Assembly (NCBI GenBank): GCA_945870115.1
Contig: CAMBRH010000066.1
Span: 1-13,320 of the forward strand
DNA length: 13,320 bases
Direction: 5' to 3'
From: Chitinophaga pinensis
GTDB lineage: Bacteria > Bacteroidota > Bacteroidia > Flavobacteriales_D > Crocinitomicaceae
Part shown: positions 4,657 through 13,175 of the stretch, piece by piece
Position numbering within the stretch: the first letter of the stretch is position 1
Layout: each line of letters starts with the position of its first letter
The notes under the pieces: generated by a model
What the model was told of the DNA's origin: nothing
Database searches by the model: none
What the model saw: the letters and a program-made list of their open reading frames with translations, nothing else
Translations under genes and position numbers: made by a program

Positions 4657-7600
4657 TTGGCAACATCAAGCAATATATCGACAAGAATAAACTTTGCATC
4701 AAGCAAAAGTAAATTTGAATATCCTGATTTTTTAGATATTCAATTAAAATCCTTCCAAGAGTTTTTTCAATTAGAAACTACTCCTGAAAACAGAGATTCT
4801 GAAGGATTATTTAAAGTATTTTCGGAAAATTTCCCTATTACTGATACTAGAAATCAGTTTGTATTGGAATTCCTAGATTACTTCGTTGATCCACCACGTT
4901 ACACAATTGAAGAGTGTATTGGAAGAGGATTAACTTATAGTGTGCCGCTTAAGGCCAAATTAAAATTGTATTGTACAGATCCTGAACATGAAGATTTTGA
5001 AACAATTGTTCAAGATGTTTATTTAGGAACTATCCCATACATGACTCCAAAAGGATCATTTGTGATCAATGGTGCTGAGCGTGTTATCGTTTCTCAGCTT
5101 CATCGTTCCCCAGGTGTTTTCTTTGGACAAAGTCGCCATGCGAATGGTACAAAATTGTATTCTGCACGTGTTATTCCTTTCAAGGGTTCTTGGATTGAAT
5201 TTGCTACAGATATCAACAACGTAATGTATGCTTACATCGATCGTAAGAAAAAGTTACCTGTTACAACTTTGTTCAGAGCAATTGGTTATGAAACAGATAA
5301 AGATATTCTAGAAATTTTTGGTTTAGCTGATGAAGTTAAAGCAAATAAAGCCAACTTAAAAAAATTAGTTGGTAGAAAACTTGCTGCAAGGGTTTTAAAA
5401 ACTTGGATTGAAGATTTCGTAGATGAAGATACTGGAGAAGTTGTTTCTATTGAAAGAAACGAAGTTCTTTTAGATCGTGAAACAGTTTTAGATGAAGATT
5501 CTGTTGAATTAATTATCGATGCTGGTGTAAAAACTGTAATTCTTCACAAAGAAGATGTAAATACAGCAGATTATACTATTATTTATAATACACTTCAAAA
5601 AGATACTTCAAATTCTGAAAAAGAAGCTGTTGAACATATATATAGACAACTTAGAAATGCCGAACCGCCAGATTATGAAACAGCGAAAAATGTATTTGAA
5701 AAATTATTTTTCTCAGATACTCGTTATGATTTAGGTGAAGTTGGTCGTTTTAGATTAAATAAAAAATTATATTCTGACGATGTTGAAACTTCTAGAGTTT
5801 TAACTAAGAATGATATTATTTCTATCATTAAATATTTGATTGAATTAATCAATTCTAAAGCAGATGTTGATGATATAGATCACTTATCAAATAGACGTGT
5901 AAGAACTGTTGGTGAACAATTGTACTCTCAATTTGGAGTAGGTTTGTCAAGAATGGCTCGTACAATTCGTGAAAGAATGAATGTTCGTGACAACGAAGTG
6001 TTTACTCCAATCGATTTGATAAATGCAAAAACTTTGTCTTCTGTAATTAATTCATTCTTCGGAACGAATCAATTATCTCAATTTATGGATCAAACAAATC
6101 CACTTGCTGAGGTAACTCACAAAAGAAGATTATCTGCACTAGGACCTGGTGGACTTTCTCGTGAAAGAGCTGGTTTTGAGGTTCGTGATGTTCACTACAC
6201 GCACTACGGTCGTTTGTGTACAATCGAGACTCCTGAGGGACCAAATATTGGTTTGATTTCGTCACTTTGTGTATTCGCAAAAGTGAATAAATTAGGATTT
6301 ATTGAAACTCCTTACCGTGAAGTTAAAAATGGAAAAGTTGATTTAAATCAAGAACCAATTTATTTAACTGCAGAGGAAGAAGGTCAAAAAATGATCGCAC
6401 AAGCTAATGCTGTTGTTGATGATAAAGGTAATTTCAATACTGATGTTGTGAAAGCAAGATCAGAAGGTGATTTCCCAGTTATTAGTCCAAAAGAATTAGA
6501 TTTGATGGATGTTGGTGCAAATCAAATTGCATCGATTGCAGCTTCTTCAATTCCTTTCTTGGAACACGATGATGCCAATCGTGCCTTGATGGGATCGAAC
6601 ATGCAACGTCAAGCTGTTCCATTATTGAAACCAAATTCTCCAATTGTTGGAACTGGAATCGAACGTTTAGTAGCAAAAGATTCTCGTGTTTTAGTTAACG
6701 CTGAAGGAACTGGAGTTGTTGAATACGTTGATGCGAATGAAATTATTATTCGATATGAATGGACAGAAGATGATAAATTAGTAAGTTTTGATAACGAAGT
6801 AACTCATTATTCTTTAACTAAATTTAGAAAAACAAATCAAGGTACAACTATCAACTTAAAACCAATTGTTAAAAAAGGGGATAAAGTTGAAAAGGGACAA
6901 GTACTTTGTGAAGGTTTTGCTACTCAACAAGGAGAGTTAGCTTTAGGACAAAATCTTAAAGTAGCATTCATGCCTTGGAAAGGATATAACTTTGAGGATG
7001 CGATTGTAATTTCTGAAAAAGTTGTTAGAGATGATATATTTACTTCAATTCACATTGATGAATATTCATTAGATGTTCGTGATACTAAACGTGGAATGGA
7101 AGAATTAACTTCTGATATTCCAAATATTAGTGAAGAAGCAACAAAAGATTTAGATGAAAATGGTTTAATTCGTATTGGTGCTGAAATCAGAGAAGGGGAT
7201 ATCTTAATTGGAAAAATTACTCCGAAAGGGGAAACAGATCCATCTCCAGAAGAAAAACTTTTAAGAGCAATCTTTGGTGATAAAGCTGGTGATGTTAAGG
7301 ATGCGTCTTTAAAAGCTGGTCCATCTTTAAGAGGTGTAGTTATTGAGAAAAAATTATTTTCACGTTCTGTTAAGGACCGTAAATCTAAAGCTCAAGATAA
7401 ACCAATTTTAGAATCATTGGATTCTGATTACGAAAAAGATATTGCTGCTTTAAAAGATAAATTAGTTGATAAATTAACAGCAATTTTAGGTGAAACTAAA
7501 TCTGCAGGAGTTTTCAATAACTTTAAAGAAGAAATCATTAAAAAAGGTACTAAATTCAATCAAAAGAATTTATCTGCTATTGATTATTCTATCGTTAATC

Positions 7601-8469
7601 CAACACTTTGGACTGCTGAACTTGATCTAAATACCTTAATCGGTAGAGTAATTCATAATTACAACATCAAGGCAAATGATTTATTAGGATCATACAAACG
7701 TAAGAAATTCCATATTTCTGTTGGTGATGAATTGCCAGCTGGAATTGTGAAAATGGCGAAAGTATATGTTGCTAAGAAACGTAAACTTAAAGTGGGTGAT
7801 AAAATGGCTGGTCGTCACGGAAATAAAGGAATTGTTGCGAATATCGTTCGTCAAGAAGATATGCCTTTCCTTGAAGACGGAACACCGGTTGATATCGTAT
7901 TGAATCCTTTAGGTGTACCTTCTCGTATGAATTTAGGTCAAATTTACGAAACTGTTTTAGGCTGGGCTGGAGAAAAATTAGGAATTAAGTTTGCAACACC
8001 AATTTTTGATGGTGCAACTCCTTTGGAAATCGATAGTTGGACTGAAAAAGCTGGTGTACCAAGATCAGGAAAAACATATTTATACGATGGTGGAACAGGA
8101 GATCGATTTGATCAAACTGCAACTGTTGGGGTTATTTATATGTTGAAACTATCTCACATGGTTGATGACAAAATGCACGCACGTTCAATCGGACCATACT
8201 CATTAATTACACAACAACCCCTTGGAGGTAAAGCTCAGTTTGGAGGTCAGCGTTTTGGTGAAATGGAGGTTTGGGCTCTTGAAGCATTTGGAGCAGCAAA
8301 TATTTTGCAAGAAATATTAACTGTAAAATCAGATGATGTAACAGGTAGAGCTAAAGCATACGAAGCAATCGTTAAAGGAGATAATATTCCAGAACCAGGA
8401 ATTCCTGAATCATTCAACGTATTGTTACACGAATTAAGAGGTTTAGGTTTAAATATATCAATGGATTAA
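4657..8469 (+). CDS. rpoB: DNA-directed RNA polymerase subunit beta
   Basis: RpoB is the second-largest core subunit and forms one pincer and much of the active site of RNA polymerase. It has 1270 residues, normal for Bacteroidota. Recognisable in order are the N-terminal EYPDFLDIQLKSF, GAERVIVSQLHRSPGVFF, the rifampicin region FFGTNQLSQFMDQ...THKRRLSALGPGG (about 468-499), KVAFMPWKGYNFEDAI, GRHGNKGIV, and the C-terminal QPLGGKAQFGGQRFGEMEVWALEA. Rifampicin cluster I is wild type (Q475, D478, H488, R491, S493). Thr522 replaces the usually invariant proline in LCPIETPEG. The start is TTG at 4657: the frame is open back to a stop at 4621 but holds no ATG or GTG, and ATSSNISTRINFAS aligns with family N-termini. 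rpoC follows after 35 bases. Confidence 0.98.
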   Translation: MATSSNISTRINFASSKSKFEYPDFLDIQLKSFQEFFQLETTPENRDSEGLFKVFSENFPITDTRNQFVLEFLDYFVDPPRYTIEECIGRGLTYSVPLKAKLKLYCTDPEHEDFETIVQDVYLGTIPYMTPKGSFVINGAERVIVSQLHRSPGVFFGQSRHANGTKLYSARVIPFKGSWIEFATDINNVMYAYIDRKKKLPVTTLFRAIGYETDKDILEIFGLADEVKANKANLKKLVGRKLAARVLKTWIEDFVDEDTGEVVSIERNEVLLDRETVLDEDSVELIIDAGVKTVILHKEDVNTADYTIIYNTLQKDTSNSEKEAVEHIYRQLRNAEPPDYETAKNVFEKLFFSDTRYDLGEVGRFRLNKKLYSDDVETSRVLTKNDIISIIKYLIELINSKADVDDIDHLSNRRVRTVGEQLYSQFGVGLSRMARTIRERMNVRDNEVFTPIDLINAKTLSSVINSFFGTNQLSQFMDQTNPLAEVTHKRRLSALGPGGLSRERAGFEVRDVHYTHYGRLCTIETPEGPNIGLISSLCVFAKVNKLGFIETPYREVKNGKVDLNQEPIYLTAEEEGQKMIAQANAVVDDKGNFNTDVVKARSEGDFPVISPKELDLMDVGANQIASIAASSIPFLEHDDANRALMGSNMQRQAVPLLKPNSPIVGTGIERLVAKDSRVLVNAEGTGVVEYVDANEIIIRYEWTEDDKLVSFDNEVTHYSLTKFRKTNQGTTINLKPIVKKGDKVEKGQVLCEGFATQQGELALGQNLKVAFMPWKGYNFEDAIVISEKVVRDDIFTSIHIDEYSLDVRDTKRGMEELTSDIPNISEEATKDLDENGLIRIGAEIREGDILIGKITPKGETDPSPEEKLLRAIFGDKAGDVKDASLKAGPSLRGVVIEKKLFSRSVKDRKSKAQDKPILESLDSDYEKDIAALKDKLVDKLTAILGETKSAGVFNNFKEEIIKKGTKFNQKNLSAIDYSIVNPTLWTAELDLNTLIGRVIHNYNIKANDLLGSYKRKKFHISVGDELPAGIVKMAKVYVAKKRKLKVGDKMAGRHGNKGIVANIVRQEDMPFLEDGTPVDIVLNPLGVPSRMNLGQIYETVLGWAGEKLGIKFATPIFDGATPLEIDSWTEKAGVPRSGKTYLYDGGTGDRFDQTATVGVIYMLKLSHMVDDKMHARSIGPYSLITQQPLGGKAQFGGQRFGEMEVWALEAFGAANILQEILTVKSDDVTGRAKAYEAIVKGDNIPEPGIPESFNVLLHELRGLGLNISMD

Positions 8470-8504
8470 TAATTCGTTGTTGAATTTTAAAACAAGCAAG
8501 TAAA

Positions 8505-10844
8505 ATGGCTTATAGAAAAGAAACACCAAAAAAACAAAGTAGCTTTAATAAAATTACTATCTCATTGGCTTCTCCAGAACTTATTCTGGAGCAGTCAAGT
8601 GGGGAGGTATTAAAGCCAGAAACAATAAATTACCGTACATATAAACCTGAAAGAGATGGTTTATTTTGTGAGCGTATTTTTGGACCAGTAAAAGATTTTG
8701 AATGTCACTGTGGTAAATACAAAAGAATCCGTTACAAAGGAATCGTTTGTGACCGCTGTGGGGTTGAAGTTACTGAGAAAAAAGTACGTCGTGAGAGAAT
8801 GGGTCACATTTCATTAGTGGTTCCTGTTGCTCATATTTGGTATTTCCGTTCATTGCCAAATAAAATTGGTTATTTACTTGGACTTCCAACTAAAAAATTA
8901 GATCAAATTATCTATTATGAGCGTTATGTAGTAATCCAAACTGGGGTTGCAACTAATGCTGATGGTTCGTTGTTAAATTATTTAGATTTCATTACTGAAG
9001 AAGAGTACATGGATATCTTGGATGTTTTACCAAAGGAAAATCAATATTTAGAAGATACTGATCCAAATAAATTTATCGCGAAAATGGGTGCTGAAGCACT
9101 TCATGATTTGTTGAAAAGATTAAACTTGGATGAGATTTCTTACGATTTACGTCATAAAGCAAATAACGAAACTTCTGTTCAAAGAAAAACTGAAGCTTTA
9201 AAACGTTTACAAGTTGTTGAGGCAATGCGTGAATCTCAAACTCGTATTGAGAATCGTCCTGAATGGATGATTGTAAAAGTTGTTCCAGTTATTCCACCAG
9301 AATTAAGACCTTTAGTGCCTTTAGACGGTGGTCGTTTTGCAACATCAGATTTAAATGATTTATACAGACGTGTTATTATTAGAAATAATCGTTTGAAAAG
9401 ATTGATTGAAATCAAAGCTCCTGAAGTGATTTTACGTAATGAAAAACGTATGCTTCAAGAATCTGTTGATTCATTATTCGATAATTCAAGAAAATCAAGT
9501 GCTGTAAAAACAGATGCAAACAGACCATTGAAATCTCTTTCAGATTCATTGAAAGGTAAACAAGGTCGTTTCCGTCAAAACTTACTTGGAAAACGTGTTG
9601 ATTACTCTGCTCGTTCGGTAATTGTTGTTGGACCAGATTTGAAATTACACGAATGTGGATTGCCAAAAGATATGGCTGCTGAACTTTACAAACCATTTAT
9701 CATTCGTAAAATGATTGAACGTGGAATTGTGAAAACAGTAAAATCTGCTAAGAAAATTGTTGATAGAAAAGAACCAGTTGTTTGGGATATTTTAGAAAGT
9801 ATATTGAAAGGTCACCCAGTTTTATTAAACCGTGCCCCAACATTACACAGATTAGGTATTCAATCTTTCCAACCAAAATTAATTGAAGGAAAAGCAATTC
9901 GTTTACATCCATTAGTTACTACGGCATTCAACGCCGATTTTGATGGGGATCAAATGGCAGTTCATTTACCTTTGGGTAATGCTGCAATTTTAGAAGCTCA
10001 GTTATTAATGCTTGCTTCTCATAATATTTTGAATCCTGCAAATGGAGCTCCGATTGCTGTACCATCTCAGGATATGGTTCTTGGGTTGTATTACATCACG
10101 AAAGGAAGAGTTTCTACTCCAGAAAGAAAAGTTTTGGGTGAAGGTGGAATTTTCTATTCTCCTGAAGAAGTAATTATTGCACATAACGAAAAGAAATTAG
10201 AGTTACACGCGCACATCAAAGTTAAAACGTATGATTTAAACGCTGATGGTGTACCAACTTTAATGATGATTGATACAACCTGTGGTAGAATTTTATTCAA
10301 TGAAAGAGTTCCAAGAGAAGTTGGTTTCGTGAATGACATTTTAACTAAAAAAGCTTTAAGAGATATTATTGGAAATGTATTGAAAATTTCTGGTACAGCT
10401 CGTACAGCTCAATTCTTAGATGATATCAAAGAATTAGGTTATCACATGGCTTTTAAAGGAGGATTATCTTTCAATTTAGATGATATTATTATCCCTAAAG
10501 AAAAAGAAATCTTAGTTGATAAAGCAGCAAAAGAAGTGAAAGATGTAATGGGTAATTACAACATGGGTCTTATCACAAACAATGAAAGATACAATCAAAT
10601 TATTGATATTTGGACGCATACAAACTCTAGATTGACACAAACTTTGATGGATCAATTGAAAAATGACAACCAAGGTTTCAACTCAATTTATATGATGTTT
10701 GACTCTGGAGCTCGTGGATCGAAAGAACAAATCCGTCAGTTGTCAGGAATGAGGGGATTGATGGCAAAACCACAAAAATCAGGTGCCTCAGCTCAAGAGA
10801 TTATTGAAAATCCAATTCTTTCTAACTTTAAAGAGGGATTATAA
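8505..10844 (+). CDS. rpoC: RNA polymerase subunit beta', N-terminal part, ends at an in-frame TAA
   Basis: This part encodes residues 1-779 of beta', the largest catalytic subunit. It has the first zinc site (C67, C69, C82, C85), the clamp and lid regions, GKRVDYSARSVIVVGP, and the catalytic Mg-binding NADFDGD (476-482; Asp 478, 480 and 482). It also has GARGSKEQIRQLSGMRGLMAKP in front of the secondary-channel region. It ends at TAA 10842-10844, after the conserved NPILSNFKEGL. In relatives the next codon is Ser and the bridge helix follows. The 5' end is normal: ATG 8505 gives MAYRKETPKKQSSFNKI. A product ending here would lack the bridge helix, trigger loop and second zinc site, so alone it could not form working polymerase. 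It is either a damaged gene, an error in the sequence, or half of a split subunit. Confidence 0.93.
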   Translation: MAYRKETPKKQSSFNKITISLASPELILEQSSGEVLKPETINYRTYKPERDGLFCERIFGPVKDFECHCGKYKRIRYKGIVCDRCGVEVTEKKVRRERMGHISLVVPVAHIWYFRSLPNKIGYLLGLPTKKLDQIIYYERYVVIQTGVATNADGSLLNYLDFITEEEYMDILDVLPKENQYLEDTDPNKFIAKMGAEALHDLLKRLNLDEISYDLRHKANNETSVQRKTEALKRLQVVEAMRESQTRIENRPEWMIVKVVPVIPPELRPLVPLDGGRFATSDLNDLYRRVIIRNNRLKRLIEIKAPEVILRNEKRMLQESVDSLFDNSRKSSAVKTDANRPLKSLSDSLKGKQGRFRQNLLGKRVDYSARSVIVVGPDLKLHECGLPKDMAAELYKPFIIRKMIERGIVKTVKSAKKIVDRKEPVVWDILESILKGHPVLLNRAPTLHRLGIQSFQPKLIEGKAIRLHPLVTTAFNADFDGDQMAVHLPLGNAAILEAQLLMLASHNILNPANGAPIAVPSQDMVLGLYYITKGRVSTPERKVLGEGGIFYSPEEVIIAHNEKKLELHAHIKVKTYDLNADGVPTLMMIDTTCGRILFNERVPREVGFVNDILTKKALRDIIGNVLKISGTARTAQFLDDIKELGYHMAFKGGLSFNLDDIIIPKEKEILVDKAAKEVKDVMGNYNMGLITNNERYNQIIDIWTHTNSRLTQTLMDQLKNDNQGFNSIYMMFDSGARGSKEQIRQLSGMRGLMAKPQKSGASAQEIIENPILSNFKEGL
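10842..10844 (+). other. rpoC: In-frame TAA stop inside rpoC (codon 780)
   Basis: The local reading is GAG GGA TTA TAA ATT TTA GAA TAC TTT, in the same frame on both sides. Relatives read EGLSILEYF, so TAA stands where a serine codon such as TCA is expected, one C-to-A change away. By alignment to E. coli beta' (H789 here equals H777, offset 12) the position is 768, directly before the bridge helix. No base insertion or deletion is involved. TAA is the terminal stop of tuf, nusG, rplKAJL, rpoB and the rpoC 3' end, so it is not a sense codon here. Confidence 0.97.
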
Positions 10845-12785
10845 ATTTTAGAATACTTTATTTCTACTCACGGTGCTCGTAAAGGTCTTGCCGATACTGC
10901 ACTTAAAACTGCCGATGCTGGTTACTTAACTCGTCGTTTGGTTGATGTATCACAAGATGTTATCATTAATCAAGAAGATTGTGGTACTTTAAGAGGATTA
11001 ATTGCTTCAGCATTGAAAAAAAATGATGACATCGTTGAACCATTAAACGATCGTATCGTTGGAAGAACTTCCGTTCACGCAATTTATCATCCAGAAACTG
11101 AAAAATTAATTGTTAGTGCTGGTGAAATTATTTCTGAAGATGTTGCTGATTTAATTGATGCTGCTGGAATTGATGAAGTAGAAATCAGATCTGTATTGAC
11201 TTGTGAAATGAGAAGAGGTGTTTGTGCTAAATGTTACGGACGAAATCTTTCTAATCACAGATTAGCTCAAGAAGGTGATGCTGTTGGAGTAGTTGCTGCA
11301 CAATCAATTGGAGAACCAGGAACACAGTTAACATTGAGAACGTTTCACGTTGGGGGTACTGCTTCTGGATCAACTGATGAGTCAGATATGAAAGCCAAAG
11401 CGAATGGTGTTATTGAAATTGAAGAATTAAGAACAATTACTTTAAAATCTGATGAAGGGACTAAAGAGATTGTAATTGGACGTTCAGCTGAATTGAAAAT
11501 TTCTGATGAAAAAACAGGACTTATTTTGATGACTGCAAATATTCCTTATGGTTCTGAACTTTCAATTTCAAATGGTGCAAAAATTAAAAAAGGTGATGTA
11601 ATCTGTAAATGGGATCCTTACAATGCTGTAATTATATCTGAGGTTTCAGGAAAAGTTGTTTTTGATAATGTTATTGAGGGAATTACTTTCCGTCAGGAAG
11701 TTGATGAGCAAACTGGATTTACAGAAAAAGTTGTTACTGAATCAAAAGATAAAAAGAAAAATCCAGCAATTCATATTATTGATCCTAAAACCAAAGAAGT
11801 TTTAAGAGAATATTCTTTGCCAGTTGATGCACATATCTCTGTAAATGAAGGAGATAAAGTTGAAGCAGGAGTTATCGTTGTTAAAATTCCAAGAGTTTCA
11901 GGAAGAACTGGAGATATTACTGGAGGTTTACCTCGTGTAACTGAATTATTTGAAGCACGTAACCCTTCTAATCCAGCTGTTGTATCTGAAATTGATGGAA
12001 TAGCTGAATTTGGAAAAATTAAACGTGGAAATCGTGAAATTCAAATTACATCTAAAACAGGTGAAATTCGTCAATATTTAGTTCCACTTTCTAAACATAT
12101 TTTGGTACAAGAAAATGATTTTGTACGTGCAGGTAAACCTTTATCTGAAGGTGCTGTAACGCCAAATGATATTTTGAATATCGAAGGACCAACGAAAGTT
12201 CAAGAATACATTGTAAATGAAATCCAAGAGGTTTATCGTTTACAAGGTGTGAAAATCAATGACAAACATTTTGAAGTAATTGTTCGTCAAATGATGTTAA
12301 AAGTTGAAATCGTTGATGCTGGAGATACTAAATTCCTTGAAAATCAATCTGTTCATAAAGCAGATTTCATGGAAGAAAATGATGCTATTTTTGGTATGAA
12401 GGTGGTTATTGATGCAGGTGAATCAAGTGCATTGAAAGCAGGGCAAATTATTACAGCACGTAAATTAAGAGATGAAAATTCTCAATTGAAACGAGCTGAT
12501 AAACAATTGGTTGATGCAAGAGATGCAGTTCCAGCAACATCTACTCCATTATTGCAAGGTATTACGAGAGCATCTTTACAGACACAATCATTTATTTCTG
12601 CTGCTTCTTTCCAAGAAACAACAAAAGTATTAAATGAGGCTGCAATTTCTGGAAAAGAAGATCATTTACTAGGATTAAAAGAAAATGTAATTGTTGGACA
12701 TTTAATTCCAGCAGGAACAGGAACTAGAAAATTCCAAAAAATGATTGTTGCTTCAAAAGAGGCTTTGGAAAATATACAAGCTTAA
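10845..12785 (+). CDS. rpoC: RNA polymerase subunit beta', C-terminal part, downstream of the in-frame stop
   Basis: The frame continues for 646 sense codons after the TAA. Numbered through the stop it holds the bridge helix YFISTHGARKGLADTALKTA (784-803) and the second zinc site (C826, C900, C907, C910, with the same spacing as E. coli C814/888/895/898). The trigger-loop region GEPGTQLTLRTFHVGG (937-952) has H948 matching E. coli H936. A long insertion interrupts the trigger loop, as in E. coli SI3, followed by DITGGLPRVTELFEAR and the C-terminal SFISAASFQETTKVL and GHLIPAGTG. No ATG or GTG occurs early. The first usual start is TTG at 10938 (codon 812), and starting there would remove most of the bridge helix. 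ATT at 10845, right after the stop, is a conceivable rare start. Joined to the upstream part the protein would be 1426 residues, the normal length. Confidence 0.9.
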   Translation: MLEYFISTHGARKGLADTALKTADAGYLTRRLVDVSQDVIINQEDCGTLRGLIASALKKNDDIVEPLNDRIVGRTSVHAIYHPETEKLIVSAGEIISEDVADLIDAAGIDEVEIRSVLTCEMRRGVCAKCYGRNLSNHRLAQEGDAVGVVAAQSIGEPGTQLTLRTFHVGGTASGSTDESDMKAKANGVIEIEELRTITLKSDEGTKEIVIGRSAELKISDEKTGLILMTANIPYGSELSISNGAKIKKGDVICKWDPYNAVIISEVSGKVVFDNVIEGITFRQEVDEQTGFTEKVVTESKDKKKNPAIHIIDPKTKEVLREYSLPVDAHISVNEGDKVEAGVIVVKIPRVSGRTGDITGGLPRVTELFEARNPSNPAVVSEIDGIAEFGKIKRGNREIQITSKTGEIRQYLVPLSKHILVQENDFVRAGKPLSEGAVTPNDILNIEGPTKVQEYIVNEIQEVYRLQGVKINDKHFEVIVRQMMLKVEIVDAGDTKFLENQSVHKADFMEENDAIFGMKVVIDAGESSALKAGQIITARKLRDENSQLKRADKQLVDARDAVPATSTPLLQGITRASLQTQSFISAASFQETTKVLNEAAISGKEDHLLGLKENVIVGHLIPAGTGTRKFQKMIVASKEALENIQA

Positions 12786-12795
12786 AAATAAAATT

Positions 12796-12826
12796 AAAAG
12801 GGCTGCAATTTGTAGCCCTTTTTTTT
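12796..12826 (+). terminator. Rho-independent terminator after rpoC
   Basis: AAAAGGGCTGC (12796-12806) pairs with GTAGCCCTTTT (12812-12822) through 11 pairs including one G-U, around the loop AATTT. A run of eight T spans 12819-12826. It begins 10 bases after the rpoC stop and is the strongest intrinsic terminator in the window, so it marks the likely end of the rplKAJL-rpoBC transcript. The next gene starts 19 bases later. Confidence 0.92.
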
Positions 12827-12845
12827 GATTTAAAAATAATTTACC

Positions 12846-13154
12846 ATGGAAAAAACTGAGAATCAAATAAATATAGAATTAAAAGAAGATGTGGCTAGTG
12901 GAGTATATTCTAATTTAGCTATCATTACTCATTCGAATGCAGAATTTGTATGTGATTTTGTTCAAATGCTTCCTGGATTACCAAAAGCACAAGTAAAATC
13001 AAGAATTATCATGACCCCCCAAAATGCGAAAAGATTGATGCGAGCATTGATTGAAAATATTCAAAAATATGAGCAAAATATGGGAGTTATAAATGATGGC
13101 GATTTGCCAGGAACACCTCCAATGAATTTTGGAACACCAACGACTCAAGCTTAA
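12846..13154 (+). CDS. DUF3467 family protein of unknown function
   Basis: The product has 102 residues. The pattern ELKEDVASGVYSNLAIITHSNAEFVCDF (about 11-38), then MLPGLPKAQVKSRIIMTPQNAKRLMRALIENI (41-72), is what I recognise as the DUF3467 family, small cytosolic proteins common in Bacteroidota beside rpoC. No signal peptide or membrane span is visible. The C-terminus is proline- and glycine-rich (LPGTPPMNFGTP) and probably disordered. ATG 12846 is unambiguous and follows TTTACC rather than a Shine-Dalgarno motif. It starts 19 bases after the rpoC terminator with no room for a full promoter outside it, so transcription probably depends on read-through or on a promoter overlapping the T tract. 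Its function is unknown, and the conserved place next to rpoC hints at a link with transcription. Confidence 0.88.
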   Translation: MEKTENQINIELKEDVASGVYSNLAIITHSNAEFVCDFVQMLPGLPKAQVKSRIIMTPQNAKRLMRALIENIQKYEQNMGVINDGDLPGTPPMNFGTPTTQA

Positions 13155-13175
13155 TTAATTTATTTTCTAAAGAAA

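Noticed and set aside
6070..6150. Rifampicin-resistance changes in RpoB cluster I
   Set aside because: Residues equivalent to E. coli Q513, D516, H526, R529, S531 and L533 are all the sensitive-type residues.
10842..10844. TAA read as a sense codon (alternative genetic code)
   Set aside because: TAA ends almost every other gene in the window at the family-expected C-terminus, and no other conserved protein here has an internal TAA. Reassignment is not supported.
10845..12785. rpoC 3' part as a cyanobacteria-like rpoC2 gene
   Set aside because: Frame, spacing and total length fit one continuous rpoC exactly, and no spacer or start codon has evolved at the break, unlike real rpoC1/rpoC2 splits.
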